This document shows positions 8,247 to 16,783 of a DNA stretch of 48,387 nt, in pieces. How positions within the stretch are numbered: the stretch's first letter is position 1; each line of letters opens with the position of its first letter. The DNA lies in the NCBI GenBank assembly GCA_002390285.1, contig DGPB01000020.1, positions 1 through 48,387 of the forward strand. Reading direction: 5' to 3'. Made by a program: the position numbers and the translations under genes. The notes under the pieces are model-generated. The model did not search any database. It was given only the letters and a program-made list of their open reading frames with translations, and was not told where the DNA came from. This DNA comes from Cellvibrionales bacterium UBA4451 (GTDB lineage Bacteria > Pseudomonadota > Gammaproteobacteria > Pseudomonadales > Porticoccaceae).

Positions 8247-8759
8247 ATGGCTAGAGATCAAAGAGATACATCAGCAGCGGATGAAGGCCTCCAGGAAAAA
8301 CTGGTTCAGGTTAACCGCGTAGCTAAAACCGTTAAGGGTGGTCGTATCTTCGGCTTCACTGCTTTAACAGTGGTTGGTGATGGTAATGGTAAGGTTGGGT
8401 TTGGTCGCGGTAAGGCTCGCGAAGTACCTCAGGCTATCCAGAAAGCGATGGAAGCCGCCCGTCGCAACATGATCCATGTTGATTTGAATGGAACAACTAT
8501 CCAGTATGCAACCAAGGCTAATCACGGTGCTTCTAAGGTTTATATGCAACCTGCATCTGAAGGTACCGGTGTTATTGCTGGTGGTGCCATGCGGGCTGTA
8601 TTAGAGATTGCTGGCGTACAAAACGTACTGGCCAAATGTTACGGTTCTACGAACCCGGTCAATGTTGTTCGTGCCACCTTTAAGGCGCTTCAAACAATGT
8701 CATCTCCGGATTCGGTAGCCGCCAAGCGCGGTAAAACTGTAGAAGAGATTCTGAATTAA
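8247..8759 (+). CDS. rpsE: 30S ribosomal protein S5
   Basis: S5 (170 aa) acts with S3 and S4 at the mRNA entry channel and in decoding fidelity. It has the double-stranded-RNA-binding fold with VNRVAKTVKGGRIFGFTALT near residues 23-42, and GFGRGKAREVPQAIQKAM follows. Length and order are normal. A 40-base gap follows before rpmD. Confidence 0.97.
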   Translation: MARDQRDTSAADEGLQEKLVQVNRVAKTVKGGRIFGFTALTVVGDGNGKVGFGRGKAREVPQAIQKAMEAARRNMIHVDLNGTTIQYATKANHGASKVYMQPASEGTGVIAGGAMRAVLEIAGVQNVLAKCYGSTNPVNVVRATFKALQTMSSPDSVAAKRGKTVEEILN

Positions 8760-8799
8760 GCACGGCGATTGCCGCGCGACGTACAACGGAAGCTTTACC

Positions 8800-8988
8800 A
8801 TGGCGAAGGCTAATAAAATAAAGGTTACACAGGTGCGCAGTACTGCTGGCCGTCTGGCAGCACACAAAGCATGTGTTGCGGGTTTAGGCCTGCGTCGTAT
8901 CAACCACACAGTTGAAGTAGAAGATACTCCATCCGTGCGTGGCATGATCAATAAAGTTCACTATATGGTTAAGGTTGAGGGAGAGTAA
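8800..8988 (+). CDS. rpmD: 50S ribosomal protein L30
   Basis: L30 (62 aa) is a small 50S protein, missing in some lineages. It reads KIKVTQVRSTAGRLAAHKAC and contains GLGLRRINHTVEVEDTPSVRG, the family motif. A short GGAAG site lies before the ATG. The stop is one base before rplO. Confidence 0.95.
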   Translation: MAKANKIKVTQVRSTAGRLAAHKACVAGLGLRRINHTVEVEDTPSVRGMINKVHYMVKVEGE

Positions 8989-8989
8989 C

Positions 8990-9424
8990 ATGCGTCTTAA
9001 TACGCTAAGTCCCGCACCCGGCAGAATTAAAGAAGGCAAGCGTGTCGGTCGTGGTATCGGTAGTGGCCTTGGTAAAACTGCTGGCCGTGGCCACAAAGGT
9101 CAAAAGTCTCGTTCTGGCGGTAGTGTTCGTCCAGGGTTTGAAGGCGGTCAAATGCCGCTTCAAAAACGCCTGCCGAAATATGGTTTCACGTCACGTATTT
9201 CTCGTGTGAGTGCTGAGATCCGTTTGAGCGAAATGAATAAGATCGAGGGCGATGTGGTGAATATTGAATCACTGCGTAATGCTGGCTTGATCAACAATAA
9301 CATTACCCGTGCAAAGGTTTTTTTATCAGGCGAGCTAAACAAAGCTGTCACAGTGAAAGGTCTGCGTGTTACTAAAGGTGCTCTGGCTGCGATCGAAGCA
9401 GCTGGTGGAAAGGTTGAAGAGTAA
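8990..9424 (+). CDS. rplO: 50S ribosomal protein L15
   Basis: L15 (144 aa) is an early 50S assembly protein. The start MRLNTLSPAPGRIKEGKRVG and the glycine/basic segment GRGIGSGLGKTAGRGHKGQK are hallmarks. The ATG at 8990 is used; an upstream ATG at 8975 lies in rpmD. GAGGGAGAG precedes it at a suitable distance. Confidence 0.96.
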   Translation: MRLNTLSPAPGRIKEGKRVGRGIGSGLGKTAGRGHKGQKSRSGGSVRPGFEGGQMPLQKRLPKYGFTSRISRVSAEIRLSEMNKIEGDVVNIESLRNAGLINNNITRAKVFLSGELNKAVTVKGLRVTKGALAAIEAAGGKVEE

Positions 9425-9430
9425 GACCTG

Positions 9431-10753
9431 ATGGCAAAACCCGGTAACACTCCACAAGGCAACATGAAAGGTTTAGGCGAGCTGTGGGCTCGCCTTCGCT
9501 TTTTGTTCATTGCACTTGTGATCTATCGTATCGGAACTCATATTCCGGTACCCGGGATTGATCCGGATCGGTTGTCTGACTTGTTCAGTCAGAACCAAGG
9601 CACTATCGTTGGAATGTTTAATATGTTCTCCGGTGGTGCGCTTGAGCGTATGAGTATTCTAGCGCTGGGCATCATGCCTTACATTTCTGCGTCTATTATC
9701 ATGCAGCTGATGACGGCTGTGACCCCTTCTCTCGAGCAGCTTAAGAAAGAGGGTGATGCTGGTCGTCGCAAAATTAATCAGTACACCCGCTATGGCACGG
9801 TATTCCTTGCCACTGTTCAGGCAATCGGCATGTCGGTAGGCCTGGCTGGCCAAGGTTTGGCTTATGCTGCTGACTTTAGCTTTTACTTTATAGCAGTTAC
9901 ATCACTGGTGACGGGTGCTGTCTTCCTGATGTGGCTGGGTGAGCAGATTACAGAACGCGGTGTTGGTAACGGCATCTCTATGCTGATATTTGCCGGTATT
10001 GTTGCAGGAATTCCAGCCGCCATTGGTCAGGCATTTGAATCGTCCCGCCAAGGTGAGTTGCATATCTTAGCCCTATTGCTAGTCGCTATTTTAGCTGTAG
10101 CTGTAGTGTATTTCGTTGTGTTTATTGAGCGCGGACAGCGTCGTATCACCGTTAATTATGCCCAGCGTCAACCAGGACGTGGGCCAGCACAAGCTAGCCA
10201 TCTACCGCTAAAAGTAAATATGGCAGGTGTCATACCGGCGATTTTTGCCAGCAGTCTTTTGCTATTCCCTGCATCGATTGCTCAGTGGTTTGGACAGGGC
10301 GCGGATAGTCCCGATTGGTTGCAGGACGTTGCCCTGTTCATTGGCCCAGGACAACCGCTGCATGTAATTCTGTTTGCCGGATTAATTATTTTCTTCTGCT
10401 ATTTCTATTCCGCGTTGATGTTTAACCCGAAAGAAATGGCAGACAATTTGAAACGTGGTGGTGCTTTTCTACCAGGTATTCGCCCAGGCGAGCAAACAGC
10501 TAAGTACATTGACGGTGTTATGACACGCCTAACTTTGGTCGGCGGTCTGTATATGACGGCAGTGTGTTTATTGCCACAGTTTTTAAATATTTATTTTAAT
10601 GTGCCATTTTATCTCGGCGGTACATCGCTGTTGATTGCAGTGGTGGTAACGATGGATTTTATGGCTCAGGTGCAGTCTCACTTGATGTCGCATCAGTACG
10701 AATCACTGATGAAAAAATCAAATTTAAAAGGCTATGGCGGCGGAAACCGCTAA
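9431..10753 (+). CDS. secY: Protein translocase channel subunit SecY
   Basis: SecY (440 aa) forms the inner-membrane channel with SecE and SecG for unfolded secretory and membrane proteins. About ten membrane segments are visible. The signatures RIGTHIPVPGID (residues 32-43), GALERMSILALGIMPYISASI (near 69-89) and the cytosolic RRITVNYAQRQ loop are present. It follows rplO by 6 bases and precedes rpmJ, as in the spc operons of relatives. Confidence 0.97.
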   Translation: MAKPGNTPQGNMKGLGELWARLRFLFIALVIYRIGTHIPVPGIDPDRLSDLFSQNQGTIVGMFNMFSGGALERMSILALGIMPYISASIIMQLMTAVTPSLEQLKKEGDAGRRKINQYTRYGTVFLATVQAIGMSVGLAGQGLAYAADFSFYFIAVTSLVTGAVFLMWLGEQITERGVGNGISMLIFAGIVAGIPAAIGQAFESSRQGELHILALLLVAILAVAVVYFVVFIERGQRRITVNYAQRQPGRGPAQASHLPLKVNMAGVIPAIFASSLLLFPASIAQWFGQGADSPDWLQDVALFIGPGQPLHVILFAGLIIFFCYFYSALMFNPKEMADNLKRGGAFLPGIRPGEQTAKYIDGVMTRLTLVGGLYMTAVCLLPQFLNIYFNVPFYLGGTSLLIAVVVTMDFMAQVQSHLMSHQYESLMKKSNLKGYGGGNR

Positions 10754-10772
10754 TTGAAGTTGAGGTGTCCAT

Positions 10773-10889
10773 ATGAAAGTACGTGCTTCTGTTAAAAAAA
10801 TGTGCCGCAACTGCAAGATTGTTAAACGTAAAAGTGTCGTTCGTGTGATCTGCAGTGTTGAACCCCGTCATAAACAGCGTCAGGGTTAA
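10773..10889 (+). CDS. rpmJ: 50S ribosomal protein L36 (zinc form)
   Basis: L36 is only 38 aa. It keeps the zinc ribbon: Cys11, Cys14, Cys27 and His33 are all present (CRNC, then C and H), so this is the zinc-binding form. It starts MKVRASVKKMCRNCK and ends HKQRQG. The ATG follows GAGG by about 8 bases. It closes the spc part, and the alpha-operon leader begins right after it. Confidence 0.96.
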   Translation: MKVRASVKKMCRNCKIVKRKSVVRVICSVEPRHKQRQG

Positions 10890-10913
10890 TTGCACGGAGT
10901 TATTGATTTTTAT

Positions 10914-11008
10914 TGCTGCTGAAGCTATCCTTTTGCGCCTTTTTTGCTCGTTCCTCTATTGGAAGATGCAAAGGGTGAGTAAGGCAGCAGTTAAACATTA
11001 AAGTGGAG
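10914..11008 (+). promoter_or_regulatory. Probable alpha-operon leader (S4 control region)
   Basis: The 126 bases between rpmJ and rpsM can fold into nested stems: CTGCTG (10916-10921) with CAGCAG (10985-10990), CC-TTTGC (10929-10936, one bulged T) with GCAAAGG (10968-10974), and TTCC (10951-10954) with GGAA (10961-10964). In E. coli the same gap holds the nested pseudoknot bound by S4, which blocks rpsM translation. Homology rests on position and nested shape, not on sequence. Confidence 0.5.
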
Positions 11009-11015
11009 TGAAGTG

Positions 11016-11372
11016 ATGGCCCGTATTTCCGGTGTCAACATCCCCGATAACAAACATGCAGTGATATCTCTCACCTATGTTTTCGGGATTGGCCGTACTA
11101 CTGCTAAAGCGATTTGCGCTGAGGTGGGTATTGCTGAAGACGTTAAAATTTCCGATTTGTCAGAAGTGCAGATGGATTCTGTGCGTACCGCTGTCGGTGA
11201 ACGTGCTGTGGAAGGTGATCTGCGTCGCGAAGTTAACATGAACATTAAACGGTTGATGGATCTGGGTTGCTATCGAGGTCTCCGTCACCGTCGTGGCCTG
11301 CCACTTCGTGGTCAGCGTACTAAAACTAATGCGCGTACCCGTAAAGGCCCTCGCAAGCCCATCAAGCGATAG
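11016..11372 (+). CDS. rpsM: 30S ribosomal protein S13
   Basis: S13 (118 aa) contacts P-site tRNA and L5 across the subunit bridge. It reads MARISGVNIPDNKHAVISL and has the C-terminal RGLRHRRGLPLRGQRTKTNA. The ATG at 11016 is preferred to the GTG one codon before it, because GGAG (11005-11008) is 7 bases upstream and the family starts MARI. It is the first gene of the alpha operon. Confidence 0.97.
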   Translation: MARISGVNIPDNKHAVISLTYVFGIGRTTAKAICAEVGIAEDVKISDLSEVQMDSVRTAVGERAVEGDLRREVNMNIKRLMDLGCYRGLRHRRGLPLRGQRTKTNARTRKGPRKPIKR

Positions 11373-11384
11373 GAAACCATAGAT

Positions 11385-11777
11385 ATGGCTAAGCCTGGAC
11401 AAAAAAGTACACGTAAAAAGGTCAAGAAGACTGTTGTTGATGGTGTCGCACACATTCATGCGTCCTTTAACAACACGATTGTTAATATTACTGACCGTCA
11501 GGGTAACACCCTAAGCTGGGCTACAGCAGGTGGCTCCGGTTTCCGTGGTTCTCGTAAAAGTACCCCGTTTGCAGCCCAGGTGGCCGCTGAACGTGCTGGT
11601 CTTGCTGCGCAGGAATATGGATTGAAGAATCTGGATGTTGAAGTGAAGGGCCCTGGCCCAGGACGTGAATCTGCCGTTCGTGCACTCAACAATGCAGGTT
11701 ATAAAATTACCAACATTACCGACGTGACGCCTATCCCGCACAATGGATGCCGTCCGCCGAAAAAACGTCGCGTATAA
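11385..11777 (+). CDS. rpsK: 30S ribosomal protein S11
   Basis: S11 (130 aa) forms part of the 30S platform at the E site. HIHASFNNTIVNITDRQGN (near residues 23-41) and the C-terminal TDVTPIPHNGCRPPKKRRV are near-invariant. It follows rpsM by 12 bases. Confidence 0.97.
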   Translation: MAKPGQKSTRKKVKKTVVDGVAHIHASFNNTIVNITDRQGNTLSWATAGGSGFRGSRKSTPFAAQVAAERAGLAAQEYGLKNLDVEVKGPGPGRESAVRALNNAGYKITNITDVTPIPHNGCRPPKKRRV

Positions 11778-11793
11778 CGAGGATAGTTGACTA

Positions 11794-12414
11794 ATGGCAA
11801 GATATCTCGGACCGACTTGTAAGCTTTCACGCCGTGAGGGTACCGACCTTTTCTTAAAGAGCGGAATTCGCCCACTGGAATCCAAGTGTCACGCTGATAG
11901 TGTACCTGGTCAGCATGGACAGCGTCGTAGCCGCCTTTCTGATTATGGCGTGCAATTACGTGAAAAACAAAAAGTACGTCGTATGTACGGTGTGCTTGAG
12001 AAGCAGTTTCGTAACTACTACAAAGAAGCTGCTCGCCTAAAAGGTGCAACAGGCGAAAACCTGCTGAGACTTTTGGAATGCCGTTTGGACAACGTTGTGT
12101 ATCGTATGGGGTTTGGTTCTACCCGTGCGGAATCTCGTCAGCTGGTTGCACATAACGCTATTCTTGTGAATGGTCAGAAGGTGAATATTGCTTCTTTCCA
12201 TGTCAGCGAAGGTGATGTTGTTAGTATTCGCGAGAAATCAAAGAATCAATTGCGTATTCAGTCAGCCATACAAATTGCTGCACAGCGTAGCGATATTGAG
12301 TGGATCGAAGTCGATGCGAGCAAAATGGAAGGCACCTATAAACGTGCTCCCGATCGCAGCGATCTTCCCGCCGAAATCAATGAGAATCTCATTGTGGAGC
12401 TTTACTCCAAGTAA
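11794..12414 (+). CDS. rpsD: 30S ribosomal protein S4
   Basis: S4 (206 aa) nucleates 30S assembly and in E. coli represses the alpha operon. It starts MARYLGPTCKLSRREGTDLF and carries the S4 RNA-binding domain around residues 97-160 (RLDNVVYRMGFGSTRAESRQ). There is no zinc-type CxxC cluster at the N-terminus. Confidence 0.97.
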   Translation: MARYLGPTCKLSRREGTDLFLKSGIRPLESKCHADSVPGQHGQRRSRLSDYGVQLREKQKVRRMYGVLEKQFRNYYKEAARLKGATGENLLRLLECRLDNVVYRMGFGSTRAESRQLVAHNAILVNGQKVNIASFHVSEGDVVSIREKSKNQLRIQSAIQIAAQRSDIEWIEVDASKMEGTYKRAPDRSDLPAEINENLIVELYSK

Positions 12415-12463
12415 GGCACCGTTAGGCTGAAGACCAGTTAAGCGACACCATACAGGTAACGAC

Positions 12464-13462
12464 ATGCAAACATCAGTAAACGAGTTTTTGACACCGCGCA
12501 ACATCGACGTCACCGAATATAGTCCTACACATGCGAAAGTGGTTCTTGAGCCACTTGAGCGTGGTTTTGGGCATACGCTAGGCAATGCTTTGCGTCGTAT
12601 TCTGCTCTCCTCTATGTCAGGCTCTGCGATAGTGGAAGTTGAGATTGATGGGGTTTTACATGAGTACAGTAATATCGAAGGTGTTCAAGAGGATGTGATT
12701 GAAATCCTTTTAAACCTAAAAGATGTTGCTATCGTTTTACACGATAAGGACGAAGTGATTCTGACCCTGAATAAGAAAGGGAAAGGCGTAGTTACTGCTG
12801 GTGATATTCAGGTAGACAATTCTACCGAGATCAAAAACCCAGAGCATGTCATCGCCCATATTACAGGTAATACATCGCTCAACATGCAGCTGCATGTTGC
12901 TAGTGGTCGTGGCTATCAGCCTGCTGATAGTCGTACCAATGATGAGGAAGAAACAAGCGCTATCGGCCGTCTTCATCTGGATGCCACATTCAGCCCAGTA
13001 CGCCGCGTATCCTACGTGGTTGAAAGTGCACGGGTTGAGCAGCGTACAGATTTGGATAAACTAGTACTGGATCTGGAAACTGACGGAACGATTGACCCGG
13101 AAGAGTCCATACGCCGTGCTGCTACAATTTTACAGCAACAATTGGCTGTCTTCGTCGATTTAGAAAGTGAAAATTTAGCCGAACCTGCTGAAAAAGAAGA
13201 AGAGGTTGATCCAATTCTTCTTCGTCCAGTAGATGATCTTGAGCTGACCGTACGATCCGCTAACTGCCTAAAAGCAGAGAGCATCAACTACATAGGTGAT
13301 CTCATTCAGCGTACAGAAGTTGAATTATTGAAGACGCCAAATCTAGGCAAGAAGTCACTGACTGAAATTAAGGACGTACTTGCTTCTCGGGGCTTATCAC
13401 TGGGAATGCGTTTAGAGAACTGGCCGCCTGCTAGCCTGCGCGTAGAAGGTGAGTTAGTTTAA
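12464..13462 (+). CDS. rpoA: RNA polymerase alpha subunit
   Basis: The 332-aa alpha subunit dimerises to start polymerase assembly. The N-terminal domain carries LEPLERGFGHTLGNALRRIL (residues 29-48). An acidic linker with EPAEKEEEVD (near 243-252) leads to the C-terminal domain, where LTVRSANCLKAESINYIGDL binds UP elements and activators. It is located between rpsD and rplQ as usual. Confidence 0.98.
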   Translation: MQTSVNEFLTPRNIDVTEYSPTHAKVVLEPLERGFGHTLGNALRRILLSSMSGSAIVEVEIDGVLHEYSNIEGVQEDVIEILLNLKDVAIVLHDKDEVILTLNKKGKGVVTAGDIQVDNSTEIKNPEHVIAHITGNTSLNMQLHVASGRGYQPADSRTNDEEETSAIGRLHLDATFSPVRRVSYVVESARVEQRTDLDKLVLDLETDGTIDPEESIRRAATILQQQLAVFVDLESENLAEPAEKEEEVDPILLRPVDDLELTVRSANCLKAESINYIGDLIQRTEVELLKTPNLGKKSLTEIKDVLASRGLSLGMRLENWPPASLRVEGELV

Positions 13463-13545
13463 TTATATTGACCTCCACTAATTCGGTAGGTTAGTTGTAC
13501 AGAGTTTATTGCTGCGAAAGCAACATTTTTTGAGGAAGTTGAATC

Positions 13546-13944
13546 ATGCGTCATCGCTATAGTGGCCGAAAGTTAAGCCGTACGGGTGCCCACCGTCGTG
13601 CCATGTTCCGAAACATGACGACGTCTTTGGTCGAACATGAGCTTATTAAAACTACATTACCTAAAGCAAAAGAGCTACGTCGCTTTGCAGAGCCATTGAT
13701 AACATTGGCAAAACAGGACAATGTTGCTAATCGTCGCCTTGCGTTCAGTCGTCTGCAAGATAAGGCTGCTGTTGGAAAACTGTTCACTGAGCTGGCTCCA
13801 CGTTACGAAGGCCGTCCAGGTGGCTATATTCGTATCCTTAAATGTGGATTTCGTTCAGGTGATGCCGCGCCAATGGCATATGTTGAGTTGGTAGATCGCC
13901 CGCAAGTTGAAGCCGTTGATGTGGAAGAAGCTACAGAGGAATAA
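13546..13944 (+). CDS. rplQ: 50S ribosomal protein L17
   Basis: L17 (132 aa) lies near the tunnel exit. MRHRYSGRKLSRTGAHRRAM is the family start and PRYEGRPGGYIRILKCGFRS follows. The C-terminus is acidic (VEAVDVEEATEE). The 83-base gap before it contains a weak hairpin with a T run at 13509-13531. It is the last gene of the superoperon. Confidence 0.97.
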   Translation: MRHRYSGRKLSRTGAHRRAMFRNMTTSLVEHELIKTTLPKAKELRRFAEPLITLAKQDNVANRRLAFSRLQDKAAVGKLFTELAPRYEGRPGGYIRILKCGFRSGDAAPMAYVELVDRPQVEAVDVEEATEE

Positions 13945-13968
13945 ATTTCTCTGAAGTATCCAGTTTCG

Positions 13969-14000
13969 AAAAGGCCGGGCTTATGCCCGGCCTTTTGTTT
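13969..14000 (+). terminator. Strong terminator of the ribosomal superoperon
   Basis: A perfect 12-bp stem, AAAAGGCCGGGC (13969-13980) with GCCCGGCCTTTT (13985-13996), closes a TTAT loop and is followed by GTTT. It lies 25 bases after rplQ. The A/T-flanked stem can work in both directions. Confidence 0.93.
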
Positions 14001-14090
14001 GTGAGTATTATTATTCTGCACCTTATTCCGCCCCTGTGTGATAATTACATCGACAAAGAGTTTACACCAGTTAATTAGGCAGGAAGTGTC

Positions 14091-15128
14091 ATGACAGTTC
14101 TGGTTACCGGAGGAGCTGGCTATATAGGAAGCCATGCCTGTGTAGCGTTACTAGAAGATGGCCACGATATCGTGGTGCTAGACAACTTATCAAATAGTTG
14201 CCAGGAATCGTTGAACCGGGTCAGCGAGATTACCGGTAAGAATTTTCCTGTCGTTATCGATAATGTAAATAACCGTGACGCTCTTGATCGTATTTTCAAT
14301 GAATTTCAGATAGATGCTGTGATGCACTTTGCTGGCAAAAAAGCAGTGGGTGAATCCTGTGAGTTACCTCTCGAATACTATCGTAATAATGTTGCTGGCA
14401 CGTTGACGTTGTGCGAAGCAATGAAGGCTCATGATATAAGCACGCTCATCTTTAGCTCTTCAGCAACAGTTTACGGTGACCCCACGACTTCTCCTATTAC
14501 GGAAGACTTTCCGCTCAGTGCCACTAATCCCTACGGCCAGTCAAAATTGATGGTAGAGGAAATTTTACGTGATTTAGTGTGTGCAGATGAGTTGGCTGGG
14601 GAACCATTTTGGTGTGTAGCGTTATTGCGTTACTTTAACCCAGTGGGAGCGCACCCTAGCGGTCTAATCGGTGAGGATCCACACGATACTCCGAACAATT
14701 TATTGCCCTATATGTCTCAGGTTGCTGTAGGGAAATTGGAGCAACTATCAGTATATGGAAATGACTACCCAACTCGTGATGGCACCGGTGTTCGTGACTA
14801 TATTCATGTTATGGATCTTGCCGAGGGACACGTGAATGCCCTTGATAAATTACTAACGGTTCCTTCCTCAGGGGGTTGTTACACCTGGAATCTGGGAACG
14901 GGTAATGGTTATTCGGTACTTGAAATGGTTCGTGCTTTTGAGGAGGCCTCCGGTAAAGCTGTTCCCTTTCAAGTAGTGGCTCGCCGCTCTGGAGATGTTG
15001 CGGAGTGTTGGGCAGATGCCTCCAAAGCTGAGCGTGAGCTTAACTGGAAAGCCTCTCGTGGCCTGAGAGAGATGATGGAAGATACGTGGCGCTGGCAATA
15101 TAATAACCCTGAGGGCTTCAGTCAATAA
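14091..15128 (+). CDS. galE: UDP-glucose 4-epimerase
   Basis: GalE (345 aa) interconverts UDP-glucose and UDP-galactose with bound NAD, supplying galactose for surface glycans. The Rossmann motif GGAGYIGS is at residues 7-14, and the catalytic residues are Ser124, Tyr148 and Lys152 (YGQSK). RYFNPVGAHPSG, for nucleotide sugar binding, is also intact. AGGAAG precedes the ATG. A possible -10 GATAAT at 14040-14045 lies between the ribosomal terminator and the gene, so it has its own promoter. It is convergent with the next gene; no terminator is visible in between. Confidence 0.95.
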   Translation: MTVLVTGGAGYIGSHACVALLEDGHDIVVLDNLSNSCQESLNRVSEITGKNFPVVIDNVNNRDALDRIFNEFQIDAVMHFAGKKAVGESCELPLEYYRNNVAGTLTLCEAMKAHDISTLIFSSSATVYGDPTTSPITEDFPLSATNPYGQSKLMVEEILRDLVCADELAGEPFWCVALLRYFNPVGAHPSGLIGEDPHDTPNNLLPYMSQVAVGKLEQLSVYGNDYPTRDGTGVRDYIHVMDLAEGHVNALDKLLTVPSSGGCYTWNLGTGNGYSVLEMVRAFEEASGKAVPFQVVARRSGDVAECWADASKAERELNWKASRGLREMMEDTWRWQYNNPEGFSQ

Positions 15129-15195
15129 TTTCCCTTAAAGGCCGTGTACCTAAGCGCTTCTTGCATATATTACCCTGGTGAATGCCCTTTTGACT

Positions 15196-16644
15196 TTAAG
15201 CTACAGAAAGCGGTAGCTGAATATGAAAGGTAGTTCCCACAGTTAAGTCCGAGGTCACGGCTAATTCTCCGCGATGTTGTTCTGTAATAATAAAATGTGA
15301 AAAAGATAGGCGCTTGCCGGCATCGTAATCTTCTTCAGACACCCTGTTGGTGAAGAAGGGTTCAAAAATAAACTGCTGTTCTTCGTAACTGATACCCACG
15401 CCATTGTGCTGAACCTTTATCCAGAGGGCTTCGTAACACTCAATAACTTGAATTTTGATCGTTGGGATGTGGTTTTCCTTTTGCGCTTGTCCAAGCGCAT
15501 GGCAGGCGTGTCGAAATAGGCTGAGAAAGACCTGCTGTAGTTCGGAGACAAAGCAGGGTATGTTGGGCAGATCCTTATCGTAATGTCGTTCGATAACGAT
15601 GTCTCTGAATCTAAGACCAGAGGGAACCGATAGCACATCGTTGGCCAGTATCAGCGTGTGCTCGATAATCTCGATTACATCAGCCATTCTTTGTTCGCCA
15701 CCACGGCTCTGAGAAAAATCGAGCAGATTGTTAATAATGGCAAGTGCTTGTTGCCCTTCATTGCTGGCATCAGTGAGAAGATCTTTTATTGGAGACCACT
15801 TTTTATCAGTCTCAAACGGGGCCGTTTCTAGTTCATCTAAACCTCGTTTTAAGTCCAAAAGTATGCCCTGTAGCGGGGAATTAATGTCATGGGCCATTGT
15901 GGATGCAAGCTCACCCATGGAGGACATCTTGTCTCTTTGGATAAGCATATTGGCGGAGAGAATGTGCTCAGTGACGTCATCAACAAGGATCACCACACCG
16001 GTCTCAATTTGGTCCTGTAGTGGATAAACAGTGATATCAAAATGGTACTGTCCGCGCTGGCTATGCTTGATGGTAATAGATTTGTTCTCTTTCTGTGCCT
16101 GAGCAATTGTGCTCTGTGTGACGGTGATCGCTGGGTATGTCTTCCATAGATTTTTCCCCAGTGCTTGATCTGATTGTATTCCGGTAATTTCTTCTGCCAG
16201 CCGGTTCCACTGAGTTATTTCTCCAGCCTGATTAAGGCCAATTAGCATAAGTGGCATAGAGCTGAGAATTTCACTGATATAGGCTTCCGAAGATCGAAGT
16301 CGAGCAGTCGTTCCTCGATGTTGAGTTATTTCACCCTCAAGCAGCTGATTTGTATTCTTTAACAGGTGGTTAGATTCATCTAAAGTGGCCGTTCGTTCCT
16401 GAACTCGCTGCTCTAACTCCCTGCGAATTGTTTCAAGCGCACGATTTGATTTGTGTGCTTCGCGGCGACTGAAGAACAGTGTGATTGCTGTAATCGAGAG
16501 GAGGAGGATTAAAATGCCACTTGACCAGTTAGCCAAGTGCTGCCAATTGGTATTTCCATCCGCATCTTTAAAAGGGCTGCTGAAGCCAGCGTAGAGAGGA
16601 TGACTCACTAGCAGTAGAAAGGCTGATAACAGGTATTTTTTCAT
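15196..16644 (-). CDS. Membrane PAS histidine-kinase-like protein with eroded ATP site
   Basis: This 482-aa protein has a signal-like N-terminus (1-19), a short periplasmic piece, one membrane helix (about 42-58), a coiled coil (about 62-115), a PAS domain (about 117-225) and a HisKA helix with phospho-acceptor His252 (MAHDINSPLQG). The HATPase region is odd. The N-box Asn is replaced by His379 (LFRHACHAL), and the G1-box Asp by His413 (QHNGVGI). The G2 box GxGLGL reads GKRLSFS (443-449). The F-box FEPFF (427-431) is kept. It may be a non-catalytic or phosphotransfer sensor. No response regulator is adjacent. A -10 like TATAAT lies at 16742-16737. Confidence 0.85.
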   Translation of the reverse strand: MKKYLLSAFLLLVSHPLYAGFSSPFKDADGNTNWQHLANWSSGILILLLSITAITLFFSRREAHKSNRALETIRRELEQRVQERTATLDESNHLLKNTNQLLEGEITQHRGTTARLRSSEAYISEILSSMPLMLIGLNQAGEITQWNRLAEEITGIQSDQALGKNLWKTYPAITVTQSTIAQAQKENKSITIKHSQRGQYHFDITVYPLQDQIETGVVILVDDVTEHILSANMLIQRDKMSSMGELASTMAHDINSPLQGILLDLKRGLDELETAPFETDKKWSPIKDLLTDASNEGQQALAIINNLLDFSQSRGGEQRMADVIEIIEHTLILANDVLSVPSGLRFRDIVIERHYDKDLPNIPCFVSELQQVFLSLFRHACHALGQAQKENHIPTIKIQVIECYEALWIKVQHNGVGISYEEQQFIFEPFFTNRVSEEDYDAGKRLSFSHFIITEQHRGELAVTSDLTVGTTFHIQLPLSVA

Positions 16645-16783
16645 AACACGATAGACCTTAGCCCAATATAGGAGCTTCTCCAGCTCGCAAGTTGTCCATT
16701 TTCCAGCCGCAAAAAAGAGTGCACTGGGTTTTAGTTATTATATGTCTAAATTCACCGCTTCAGCTGTCAGTTGAGGTGAATGC

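Noticed and set aside
13509..13531. Hairpin TTGCT/AGCAA followed by six T between rpoA and rplQ
   Set aside because: The stem is only 5 bp and AT-rich, and it lies between two genes normally co-transcribed, with a strong terminator just after rplQ. At most a weak attenuator.
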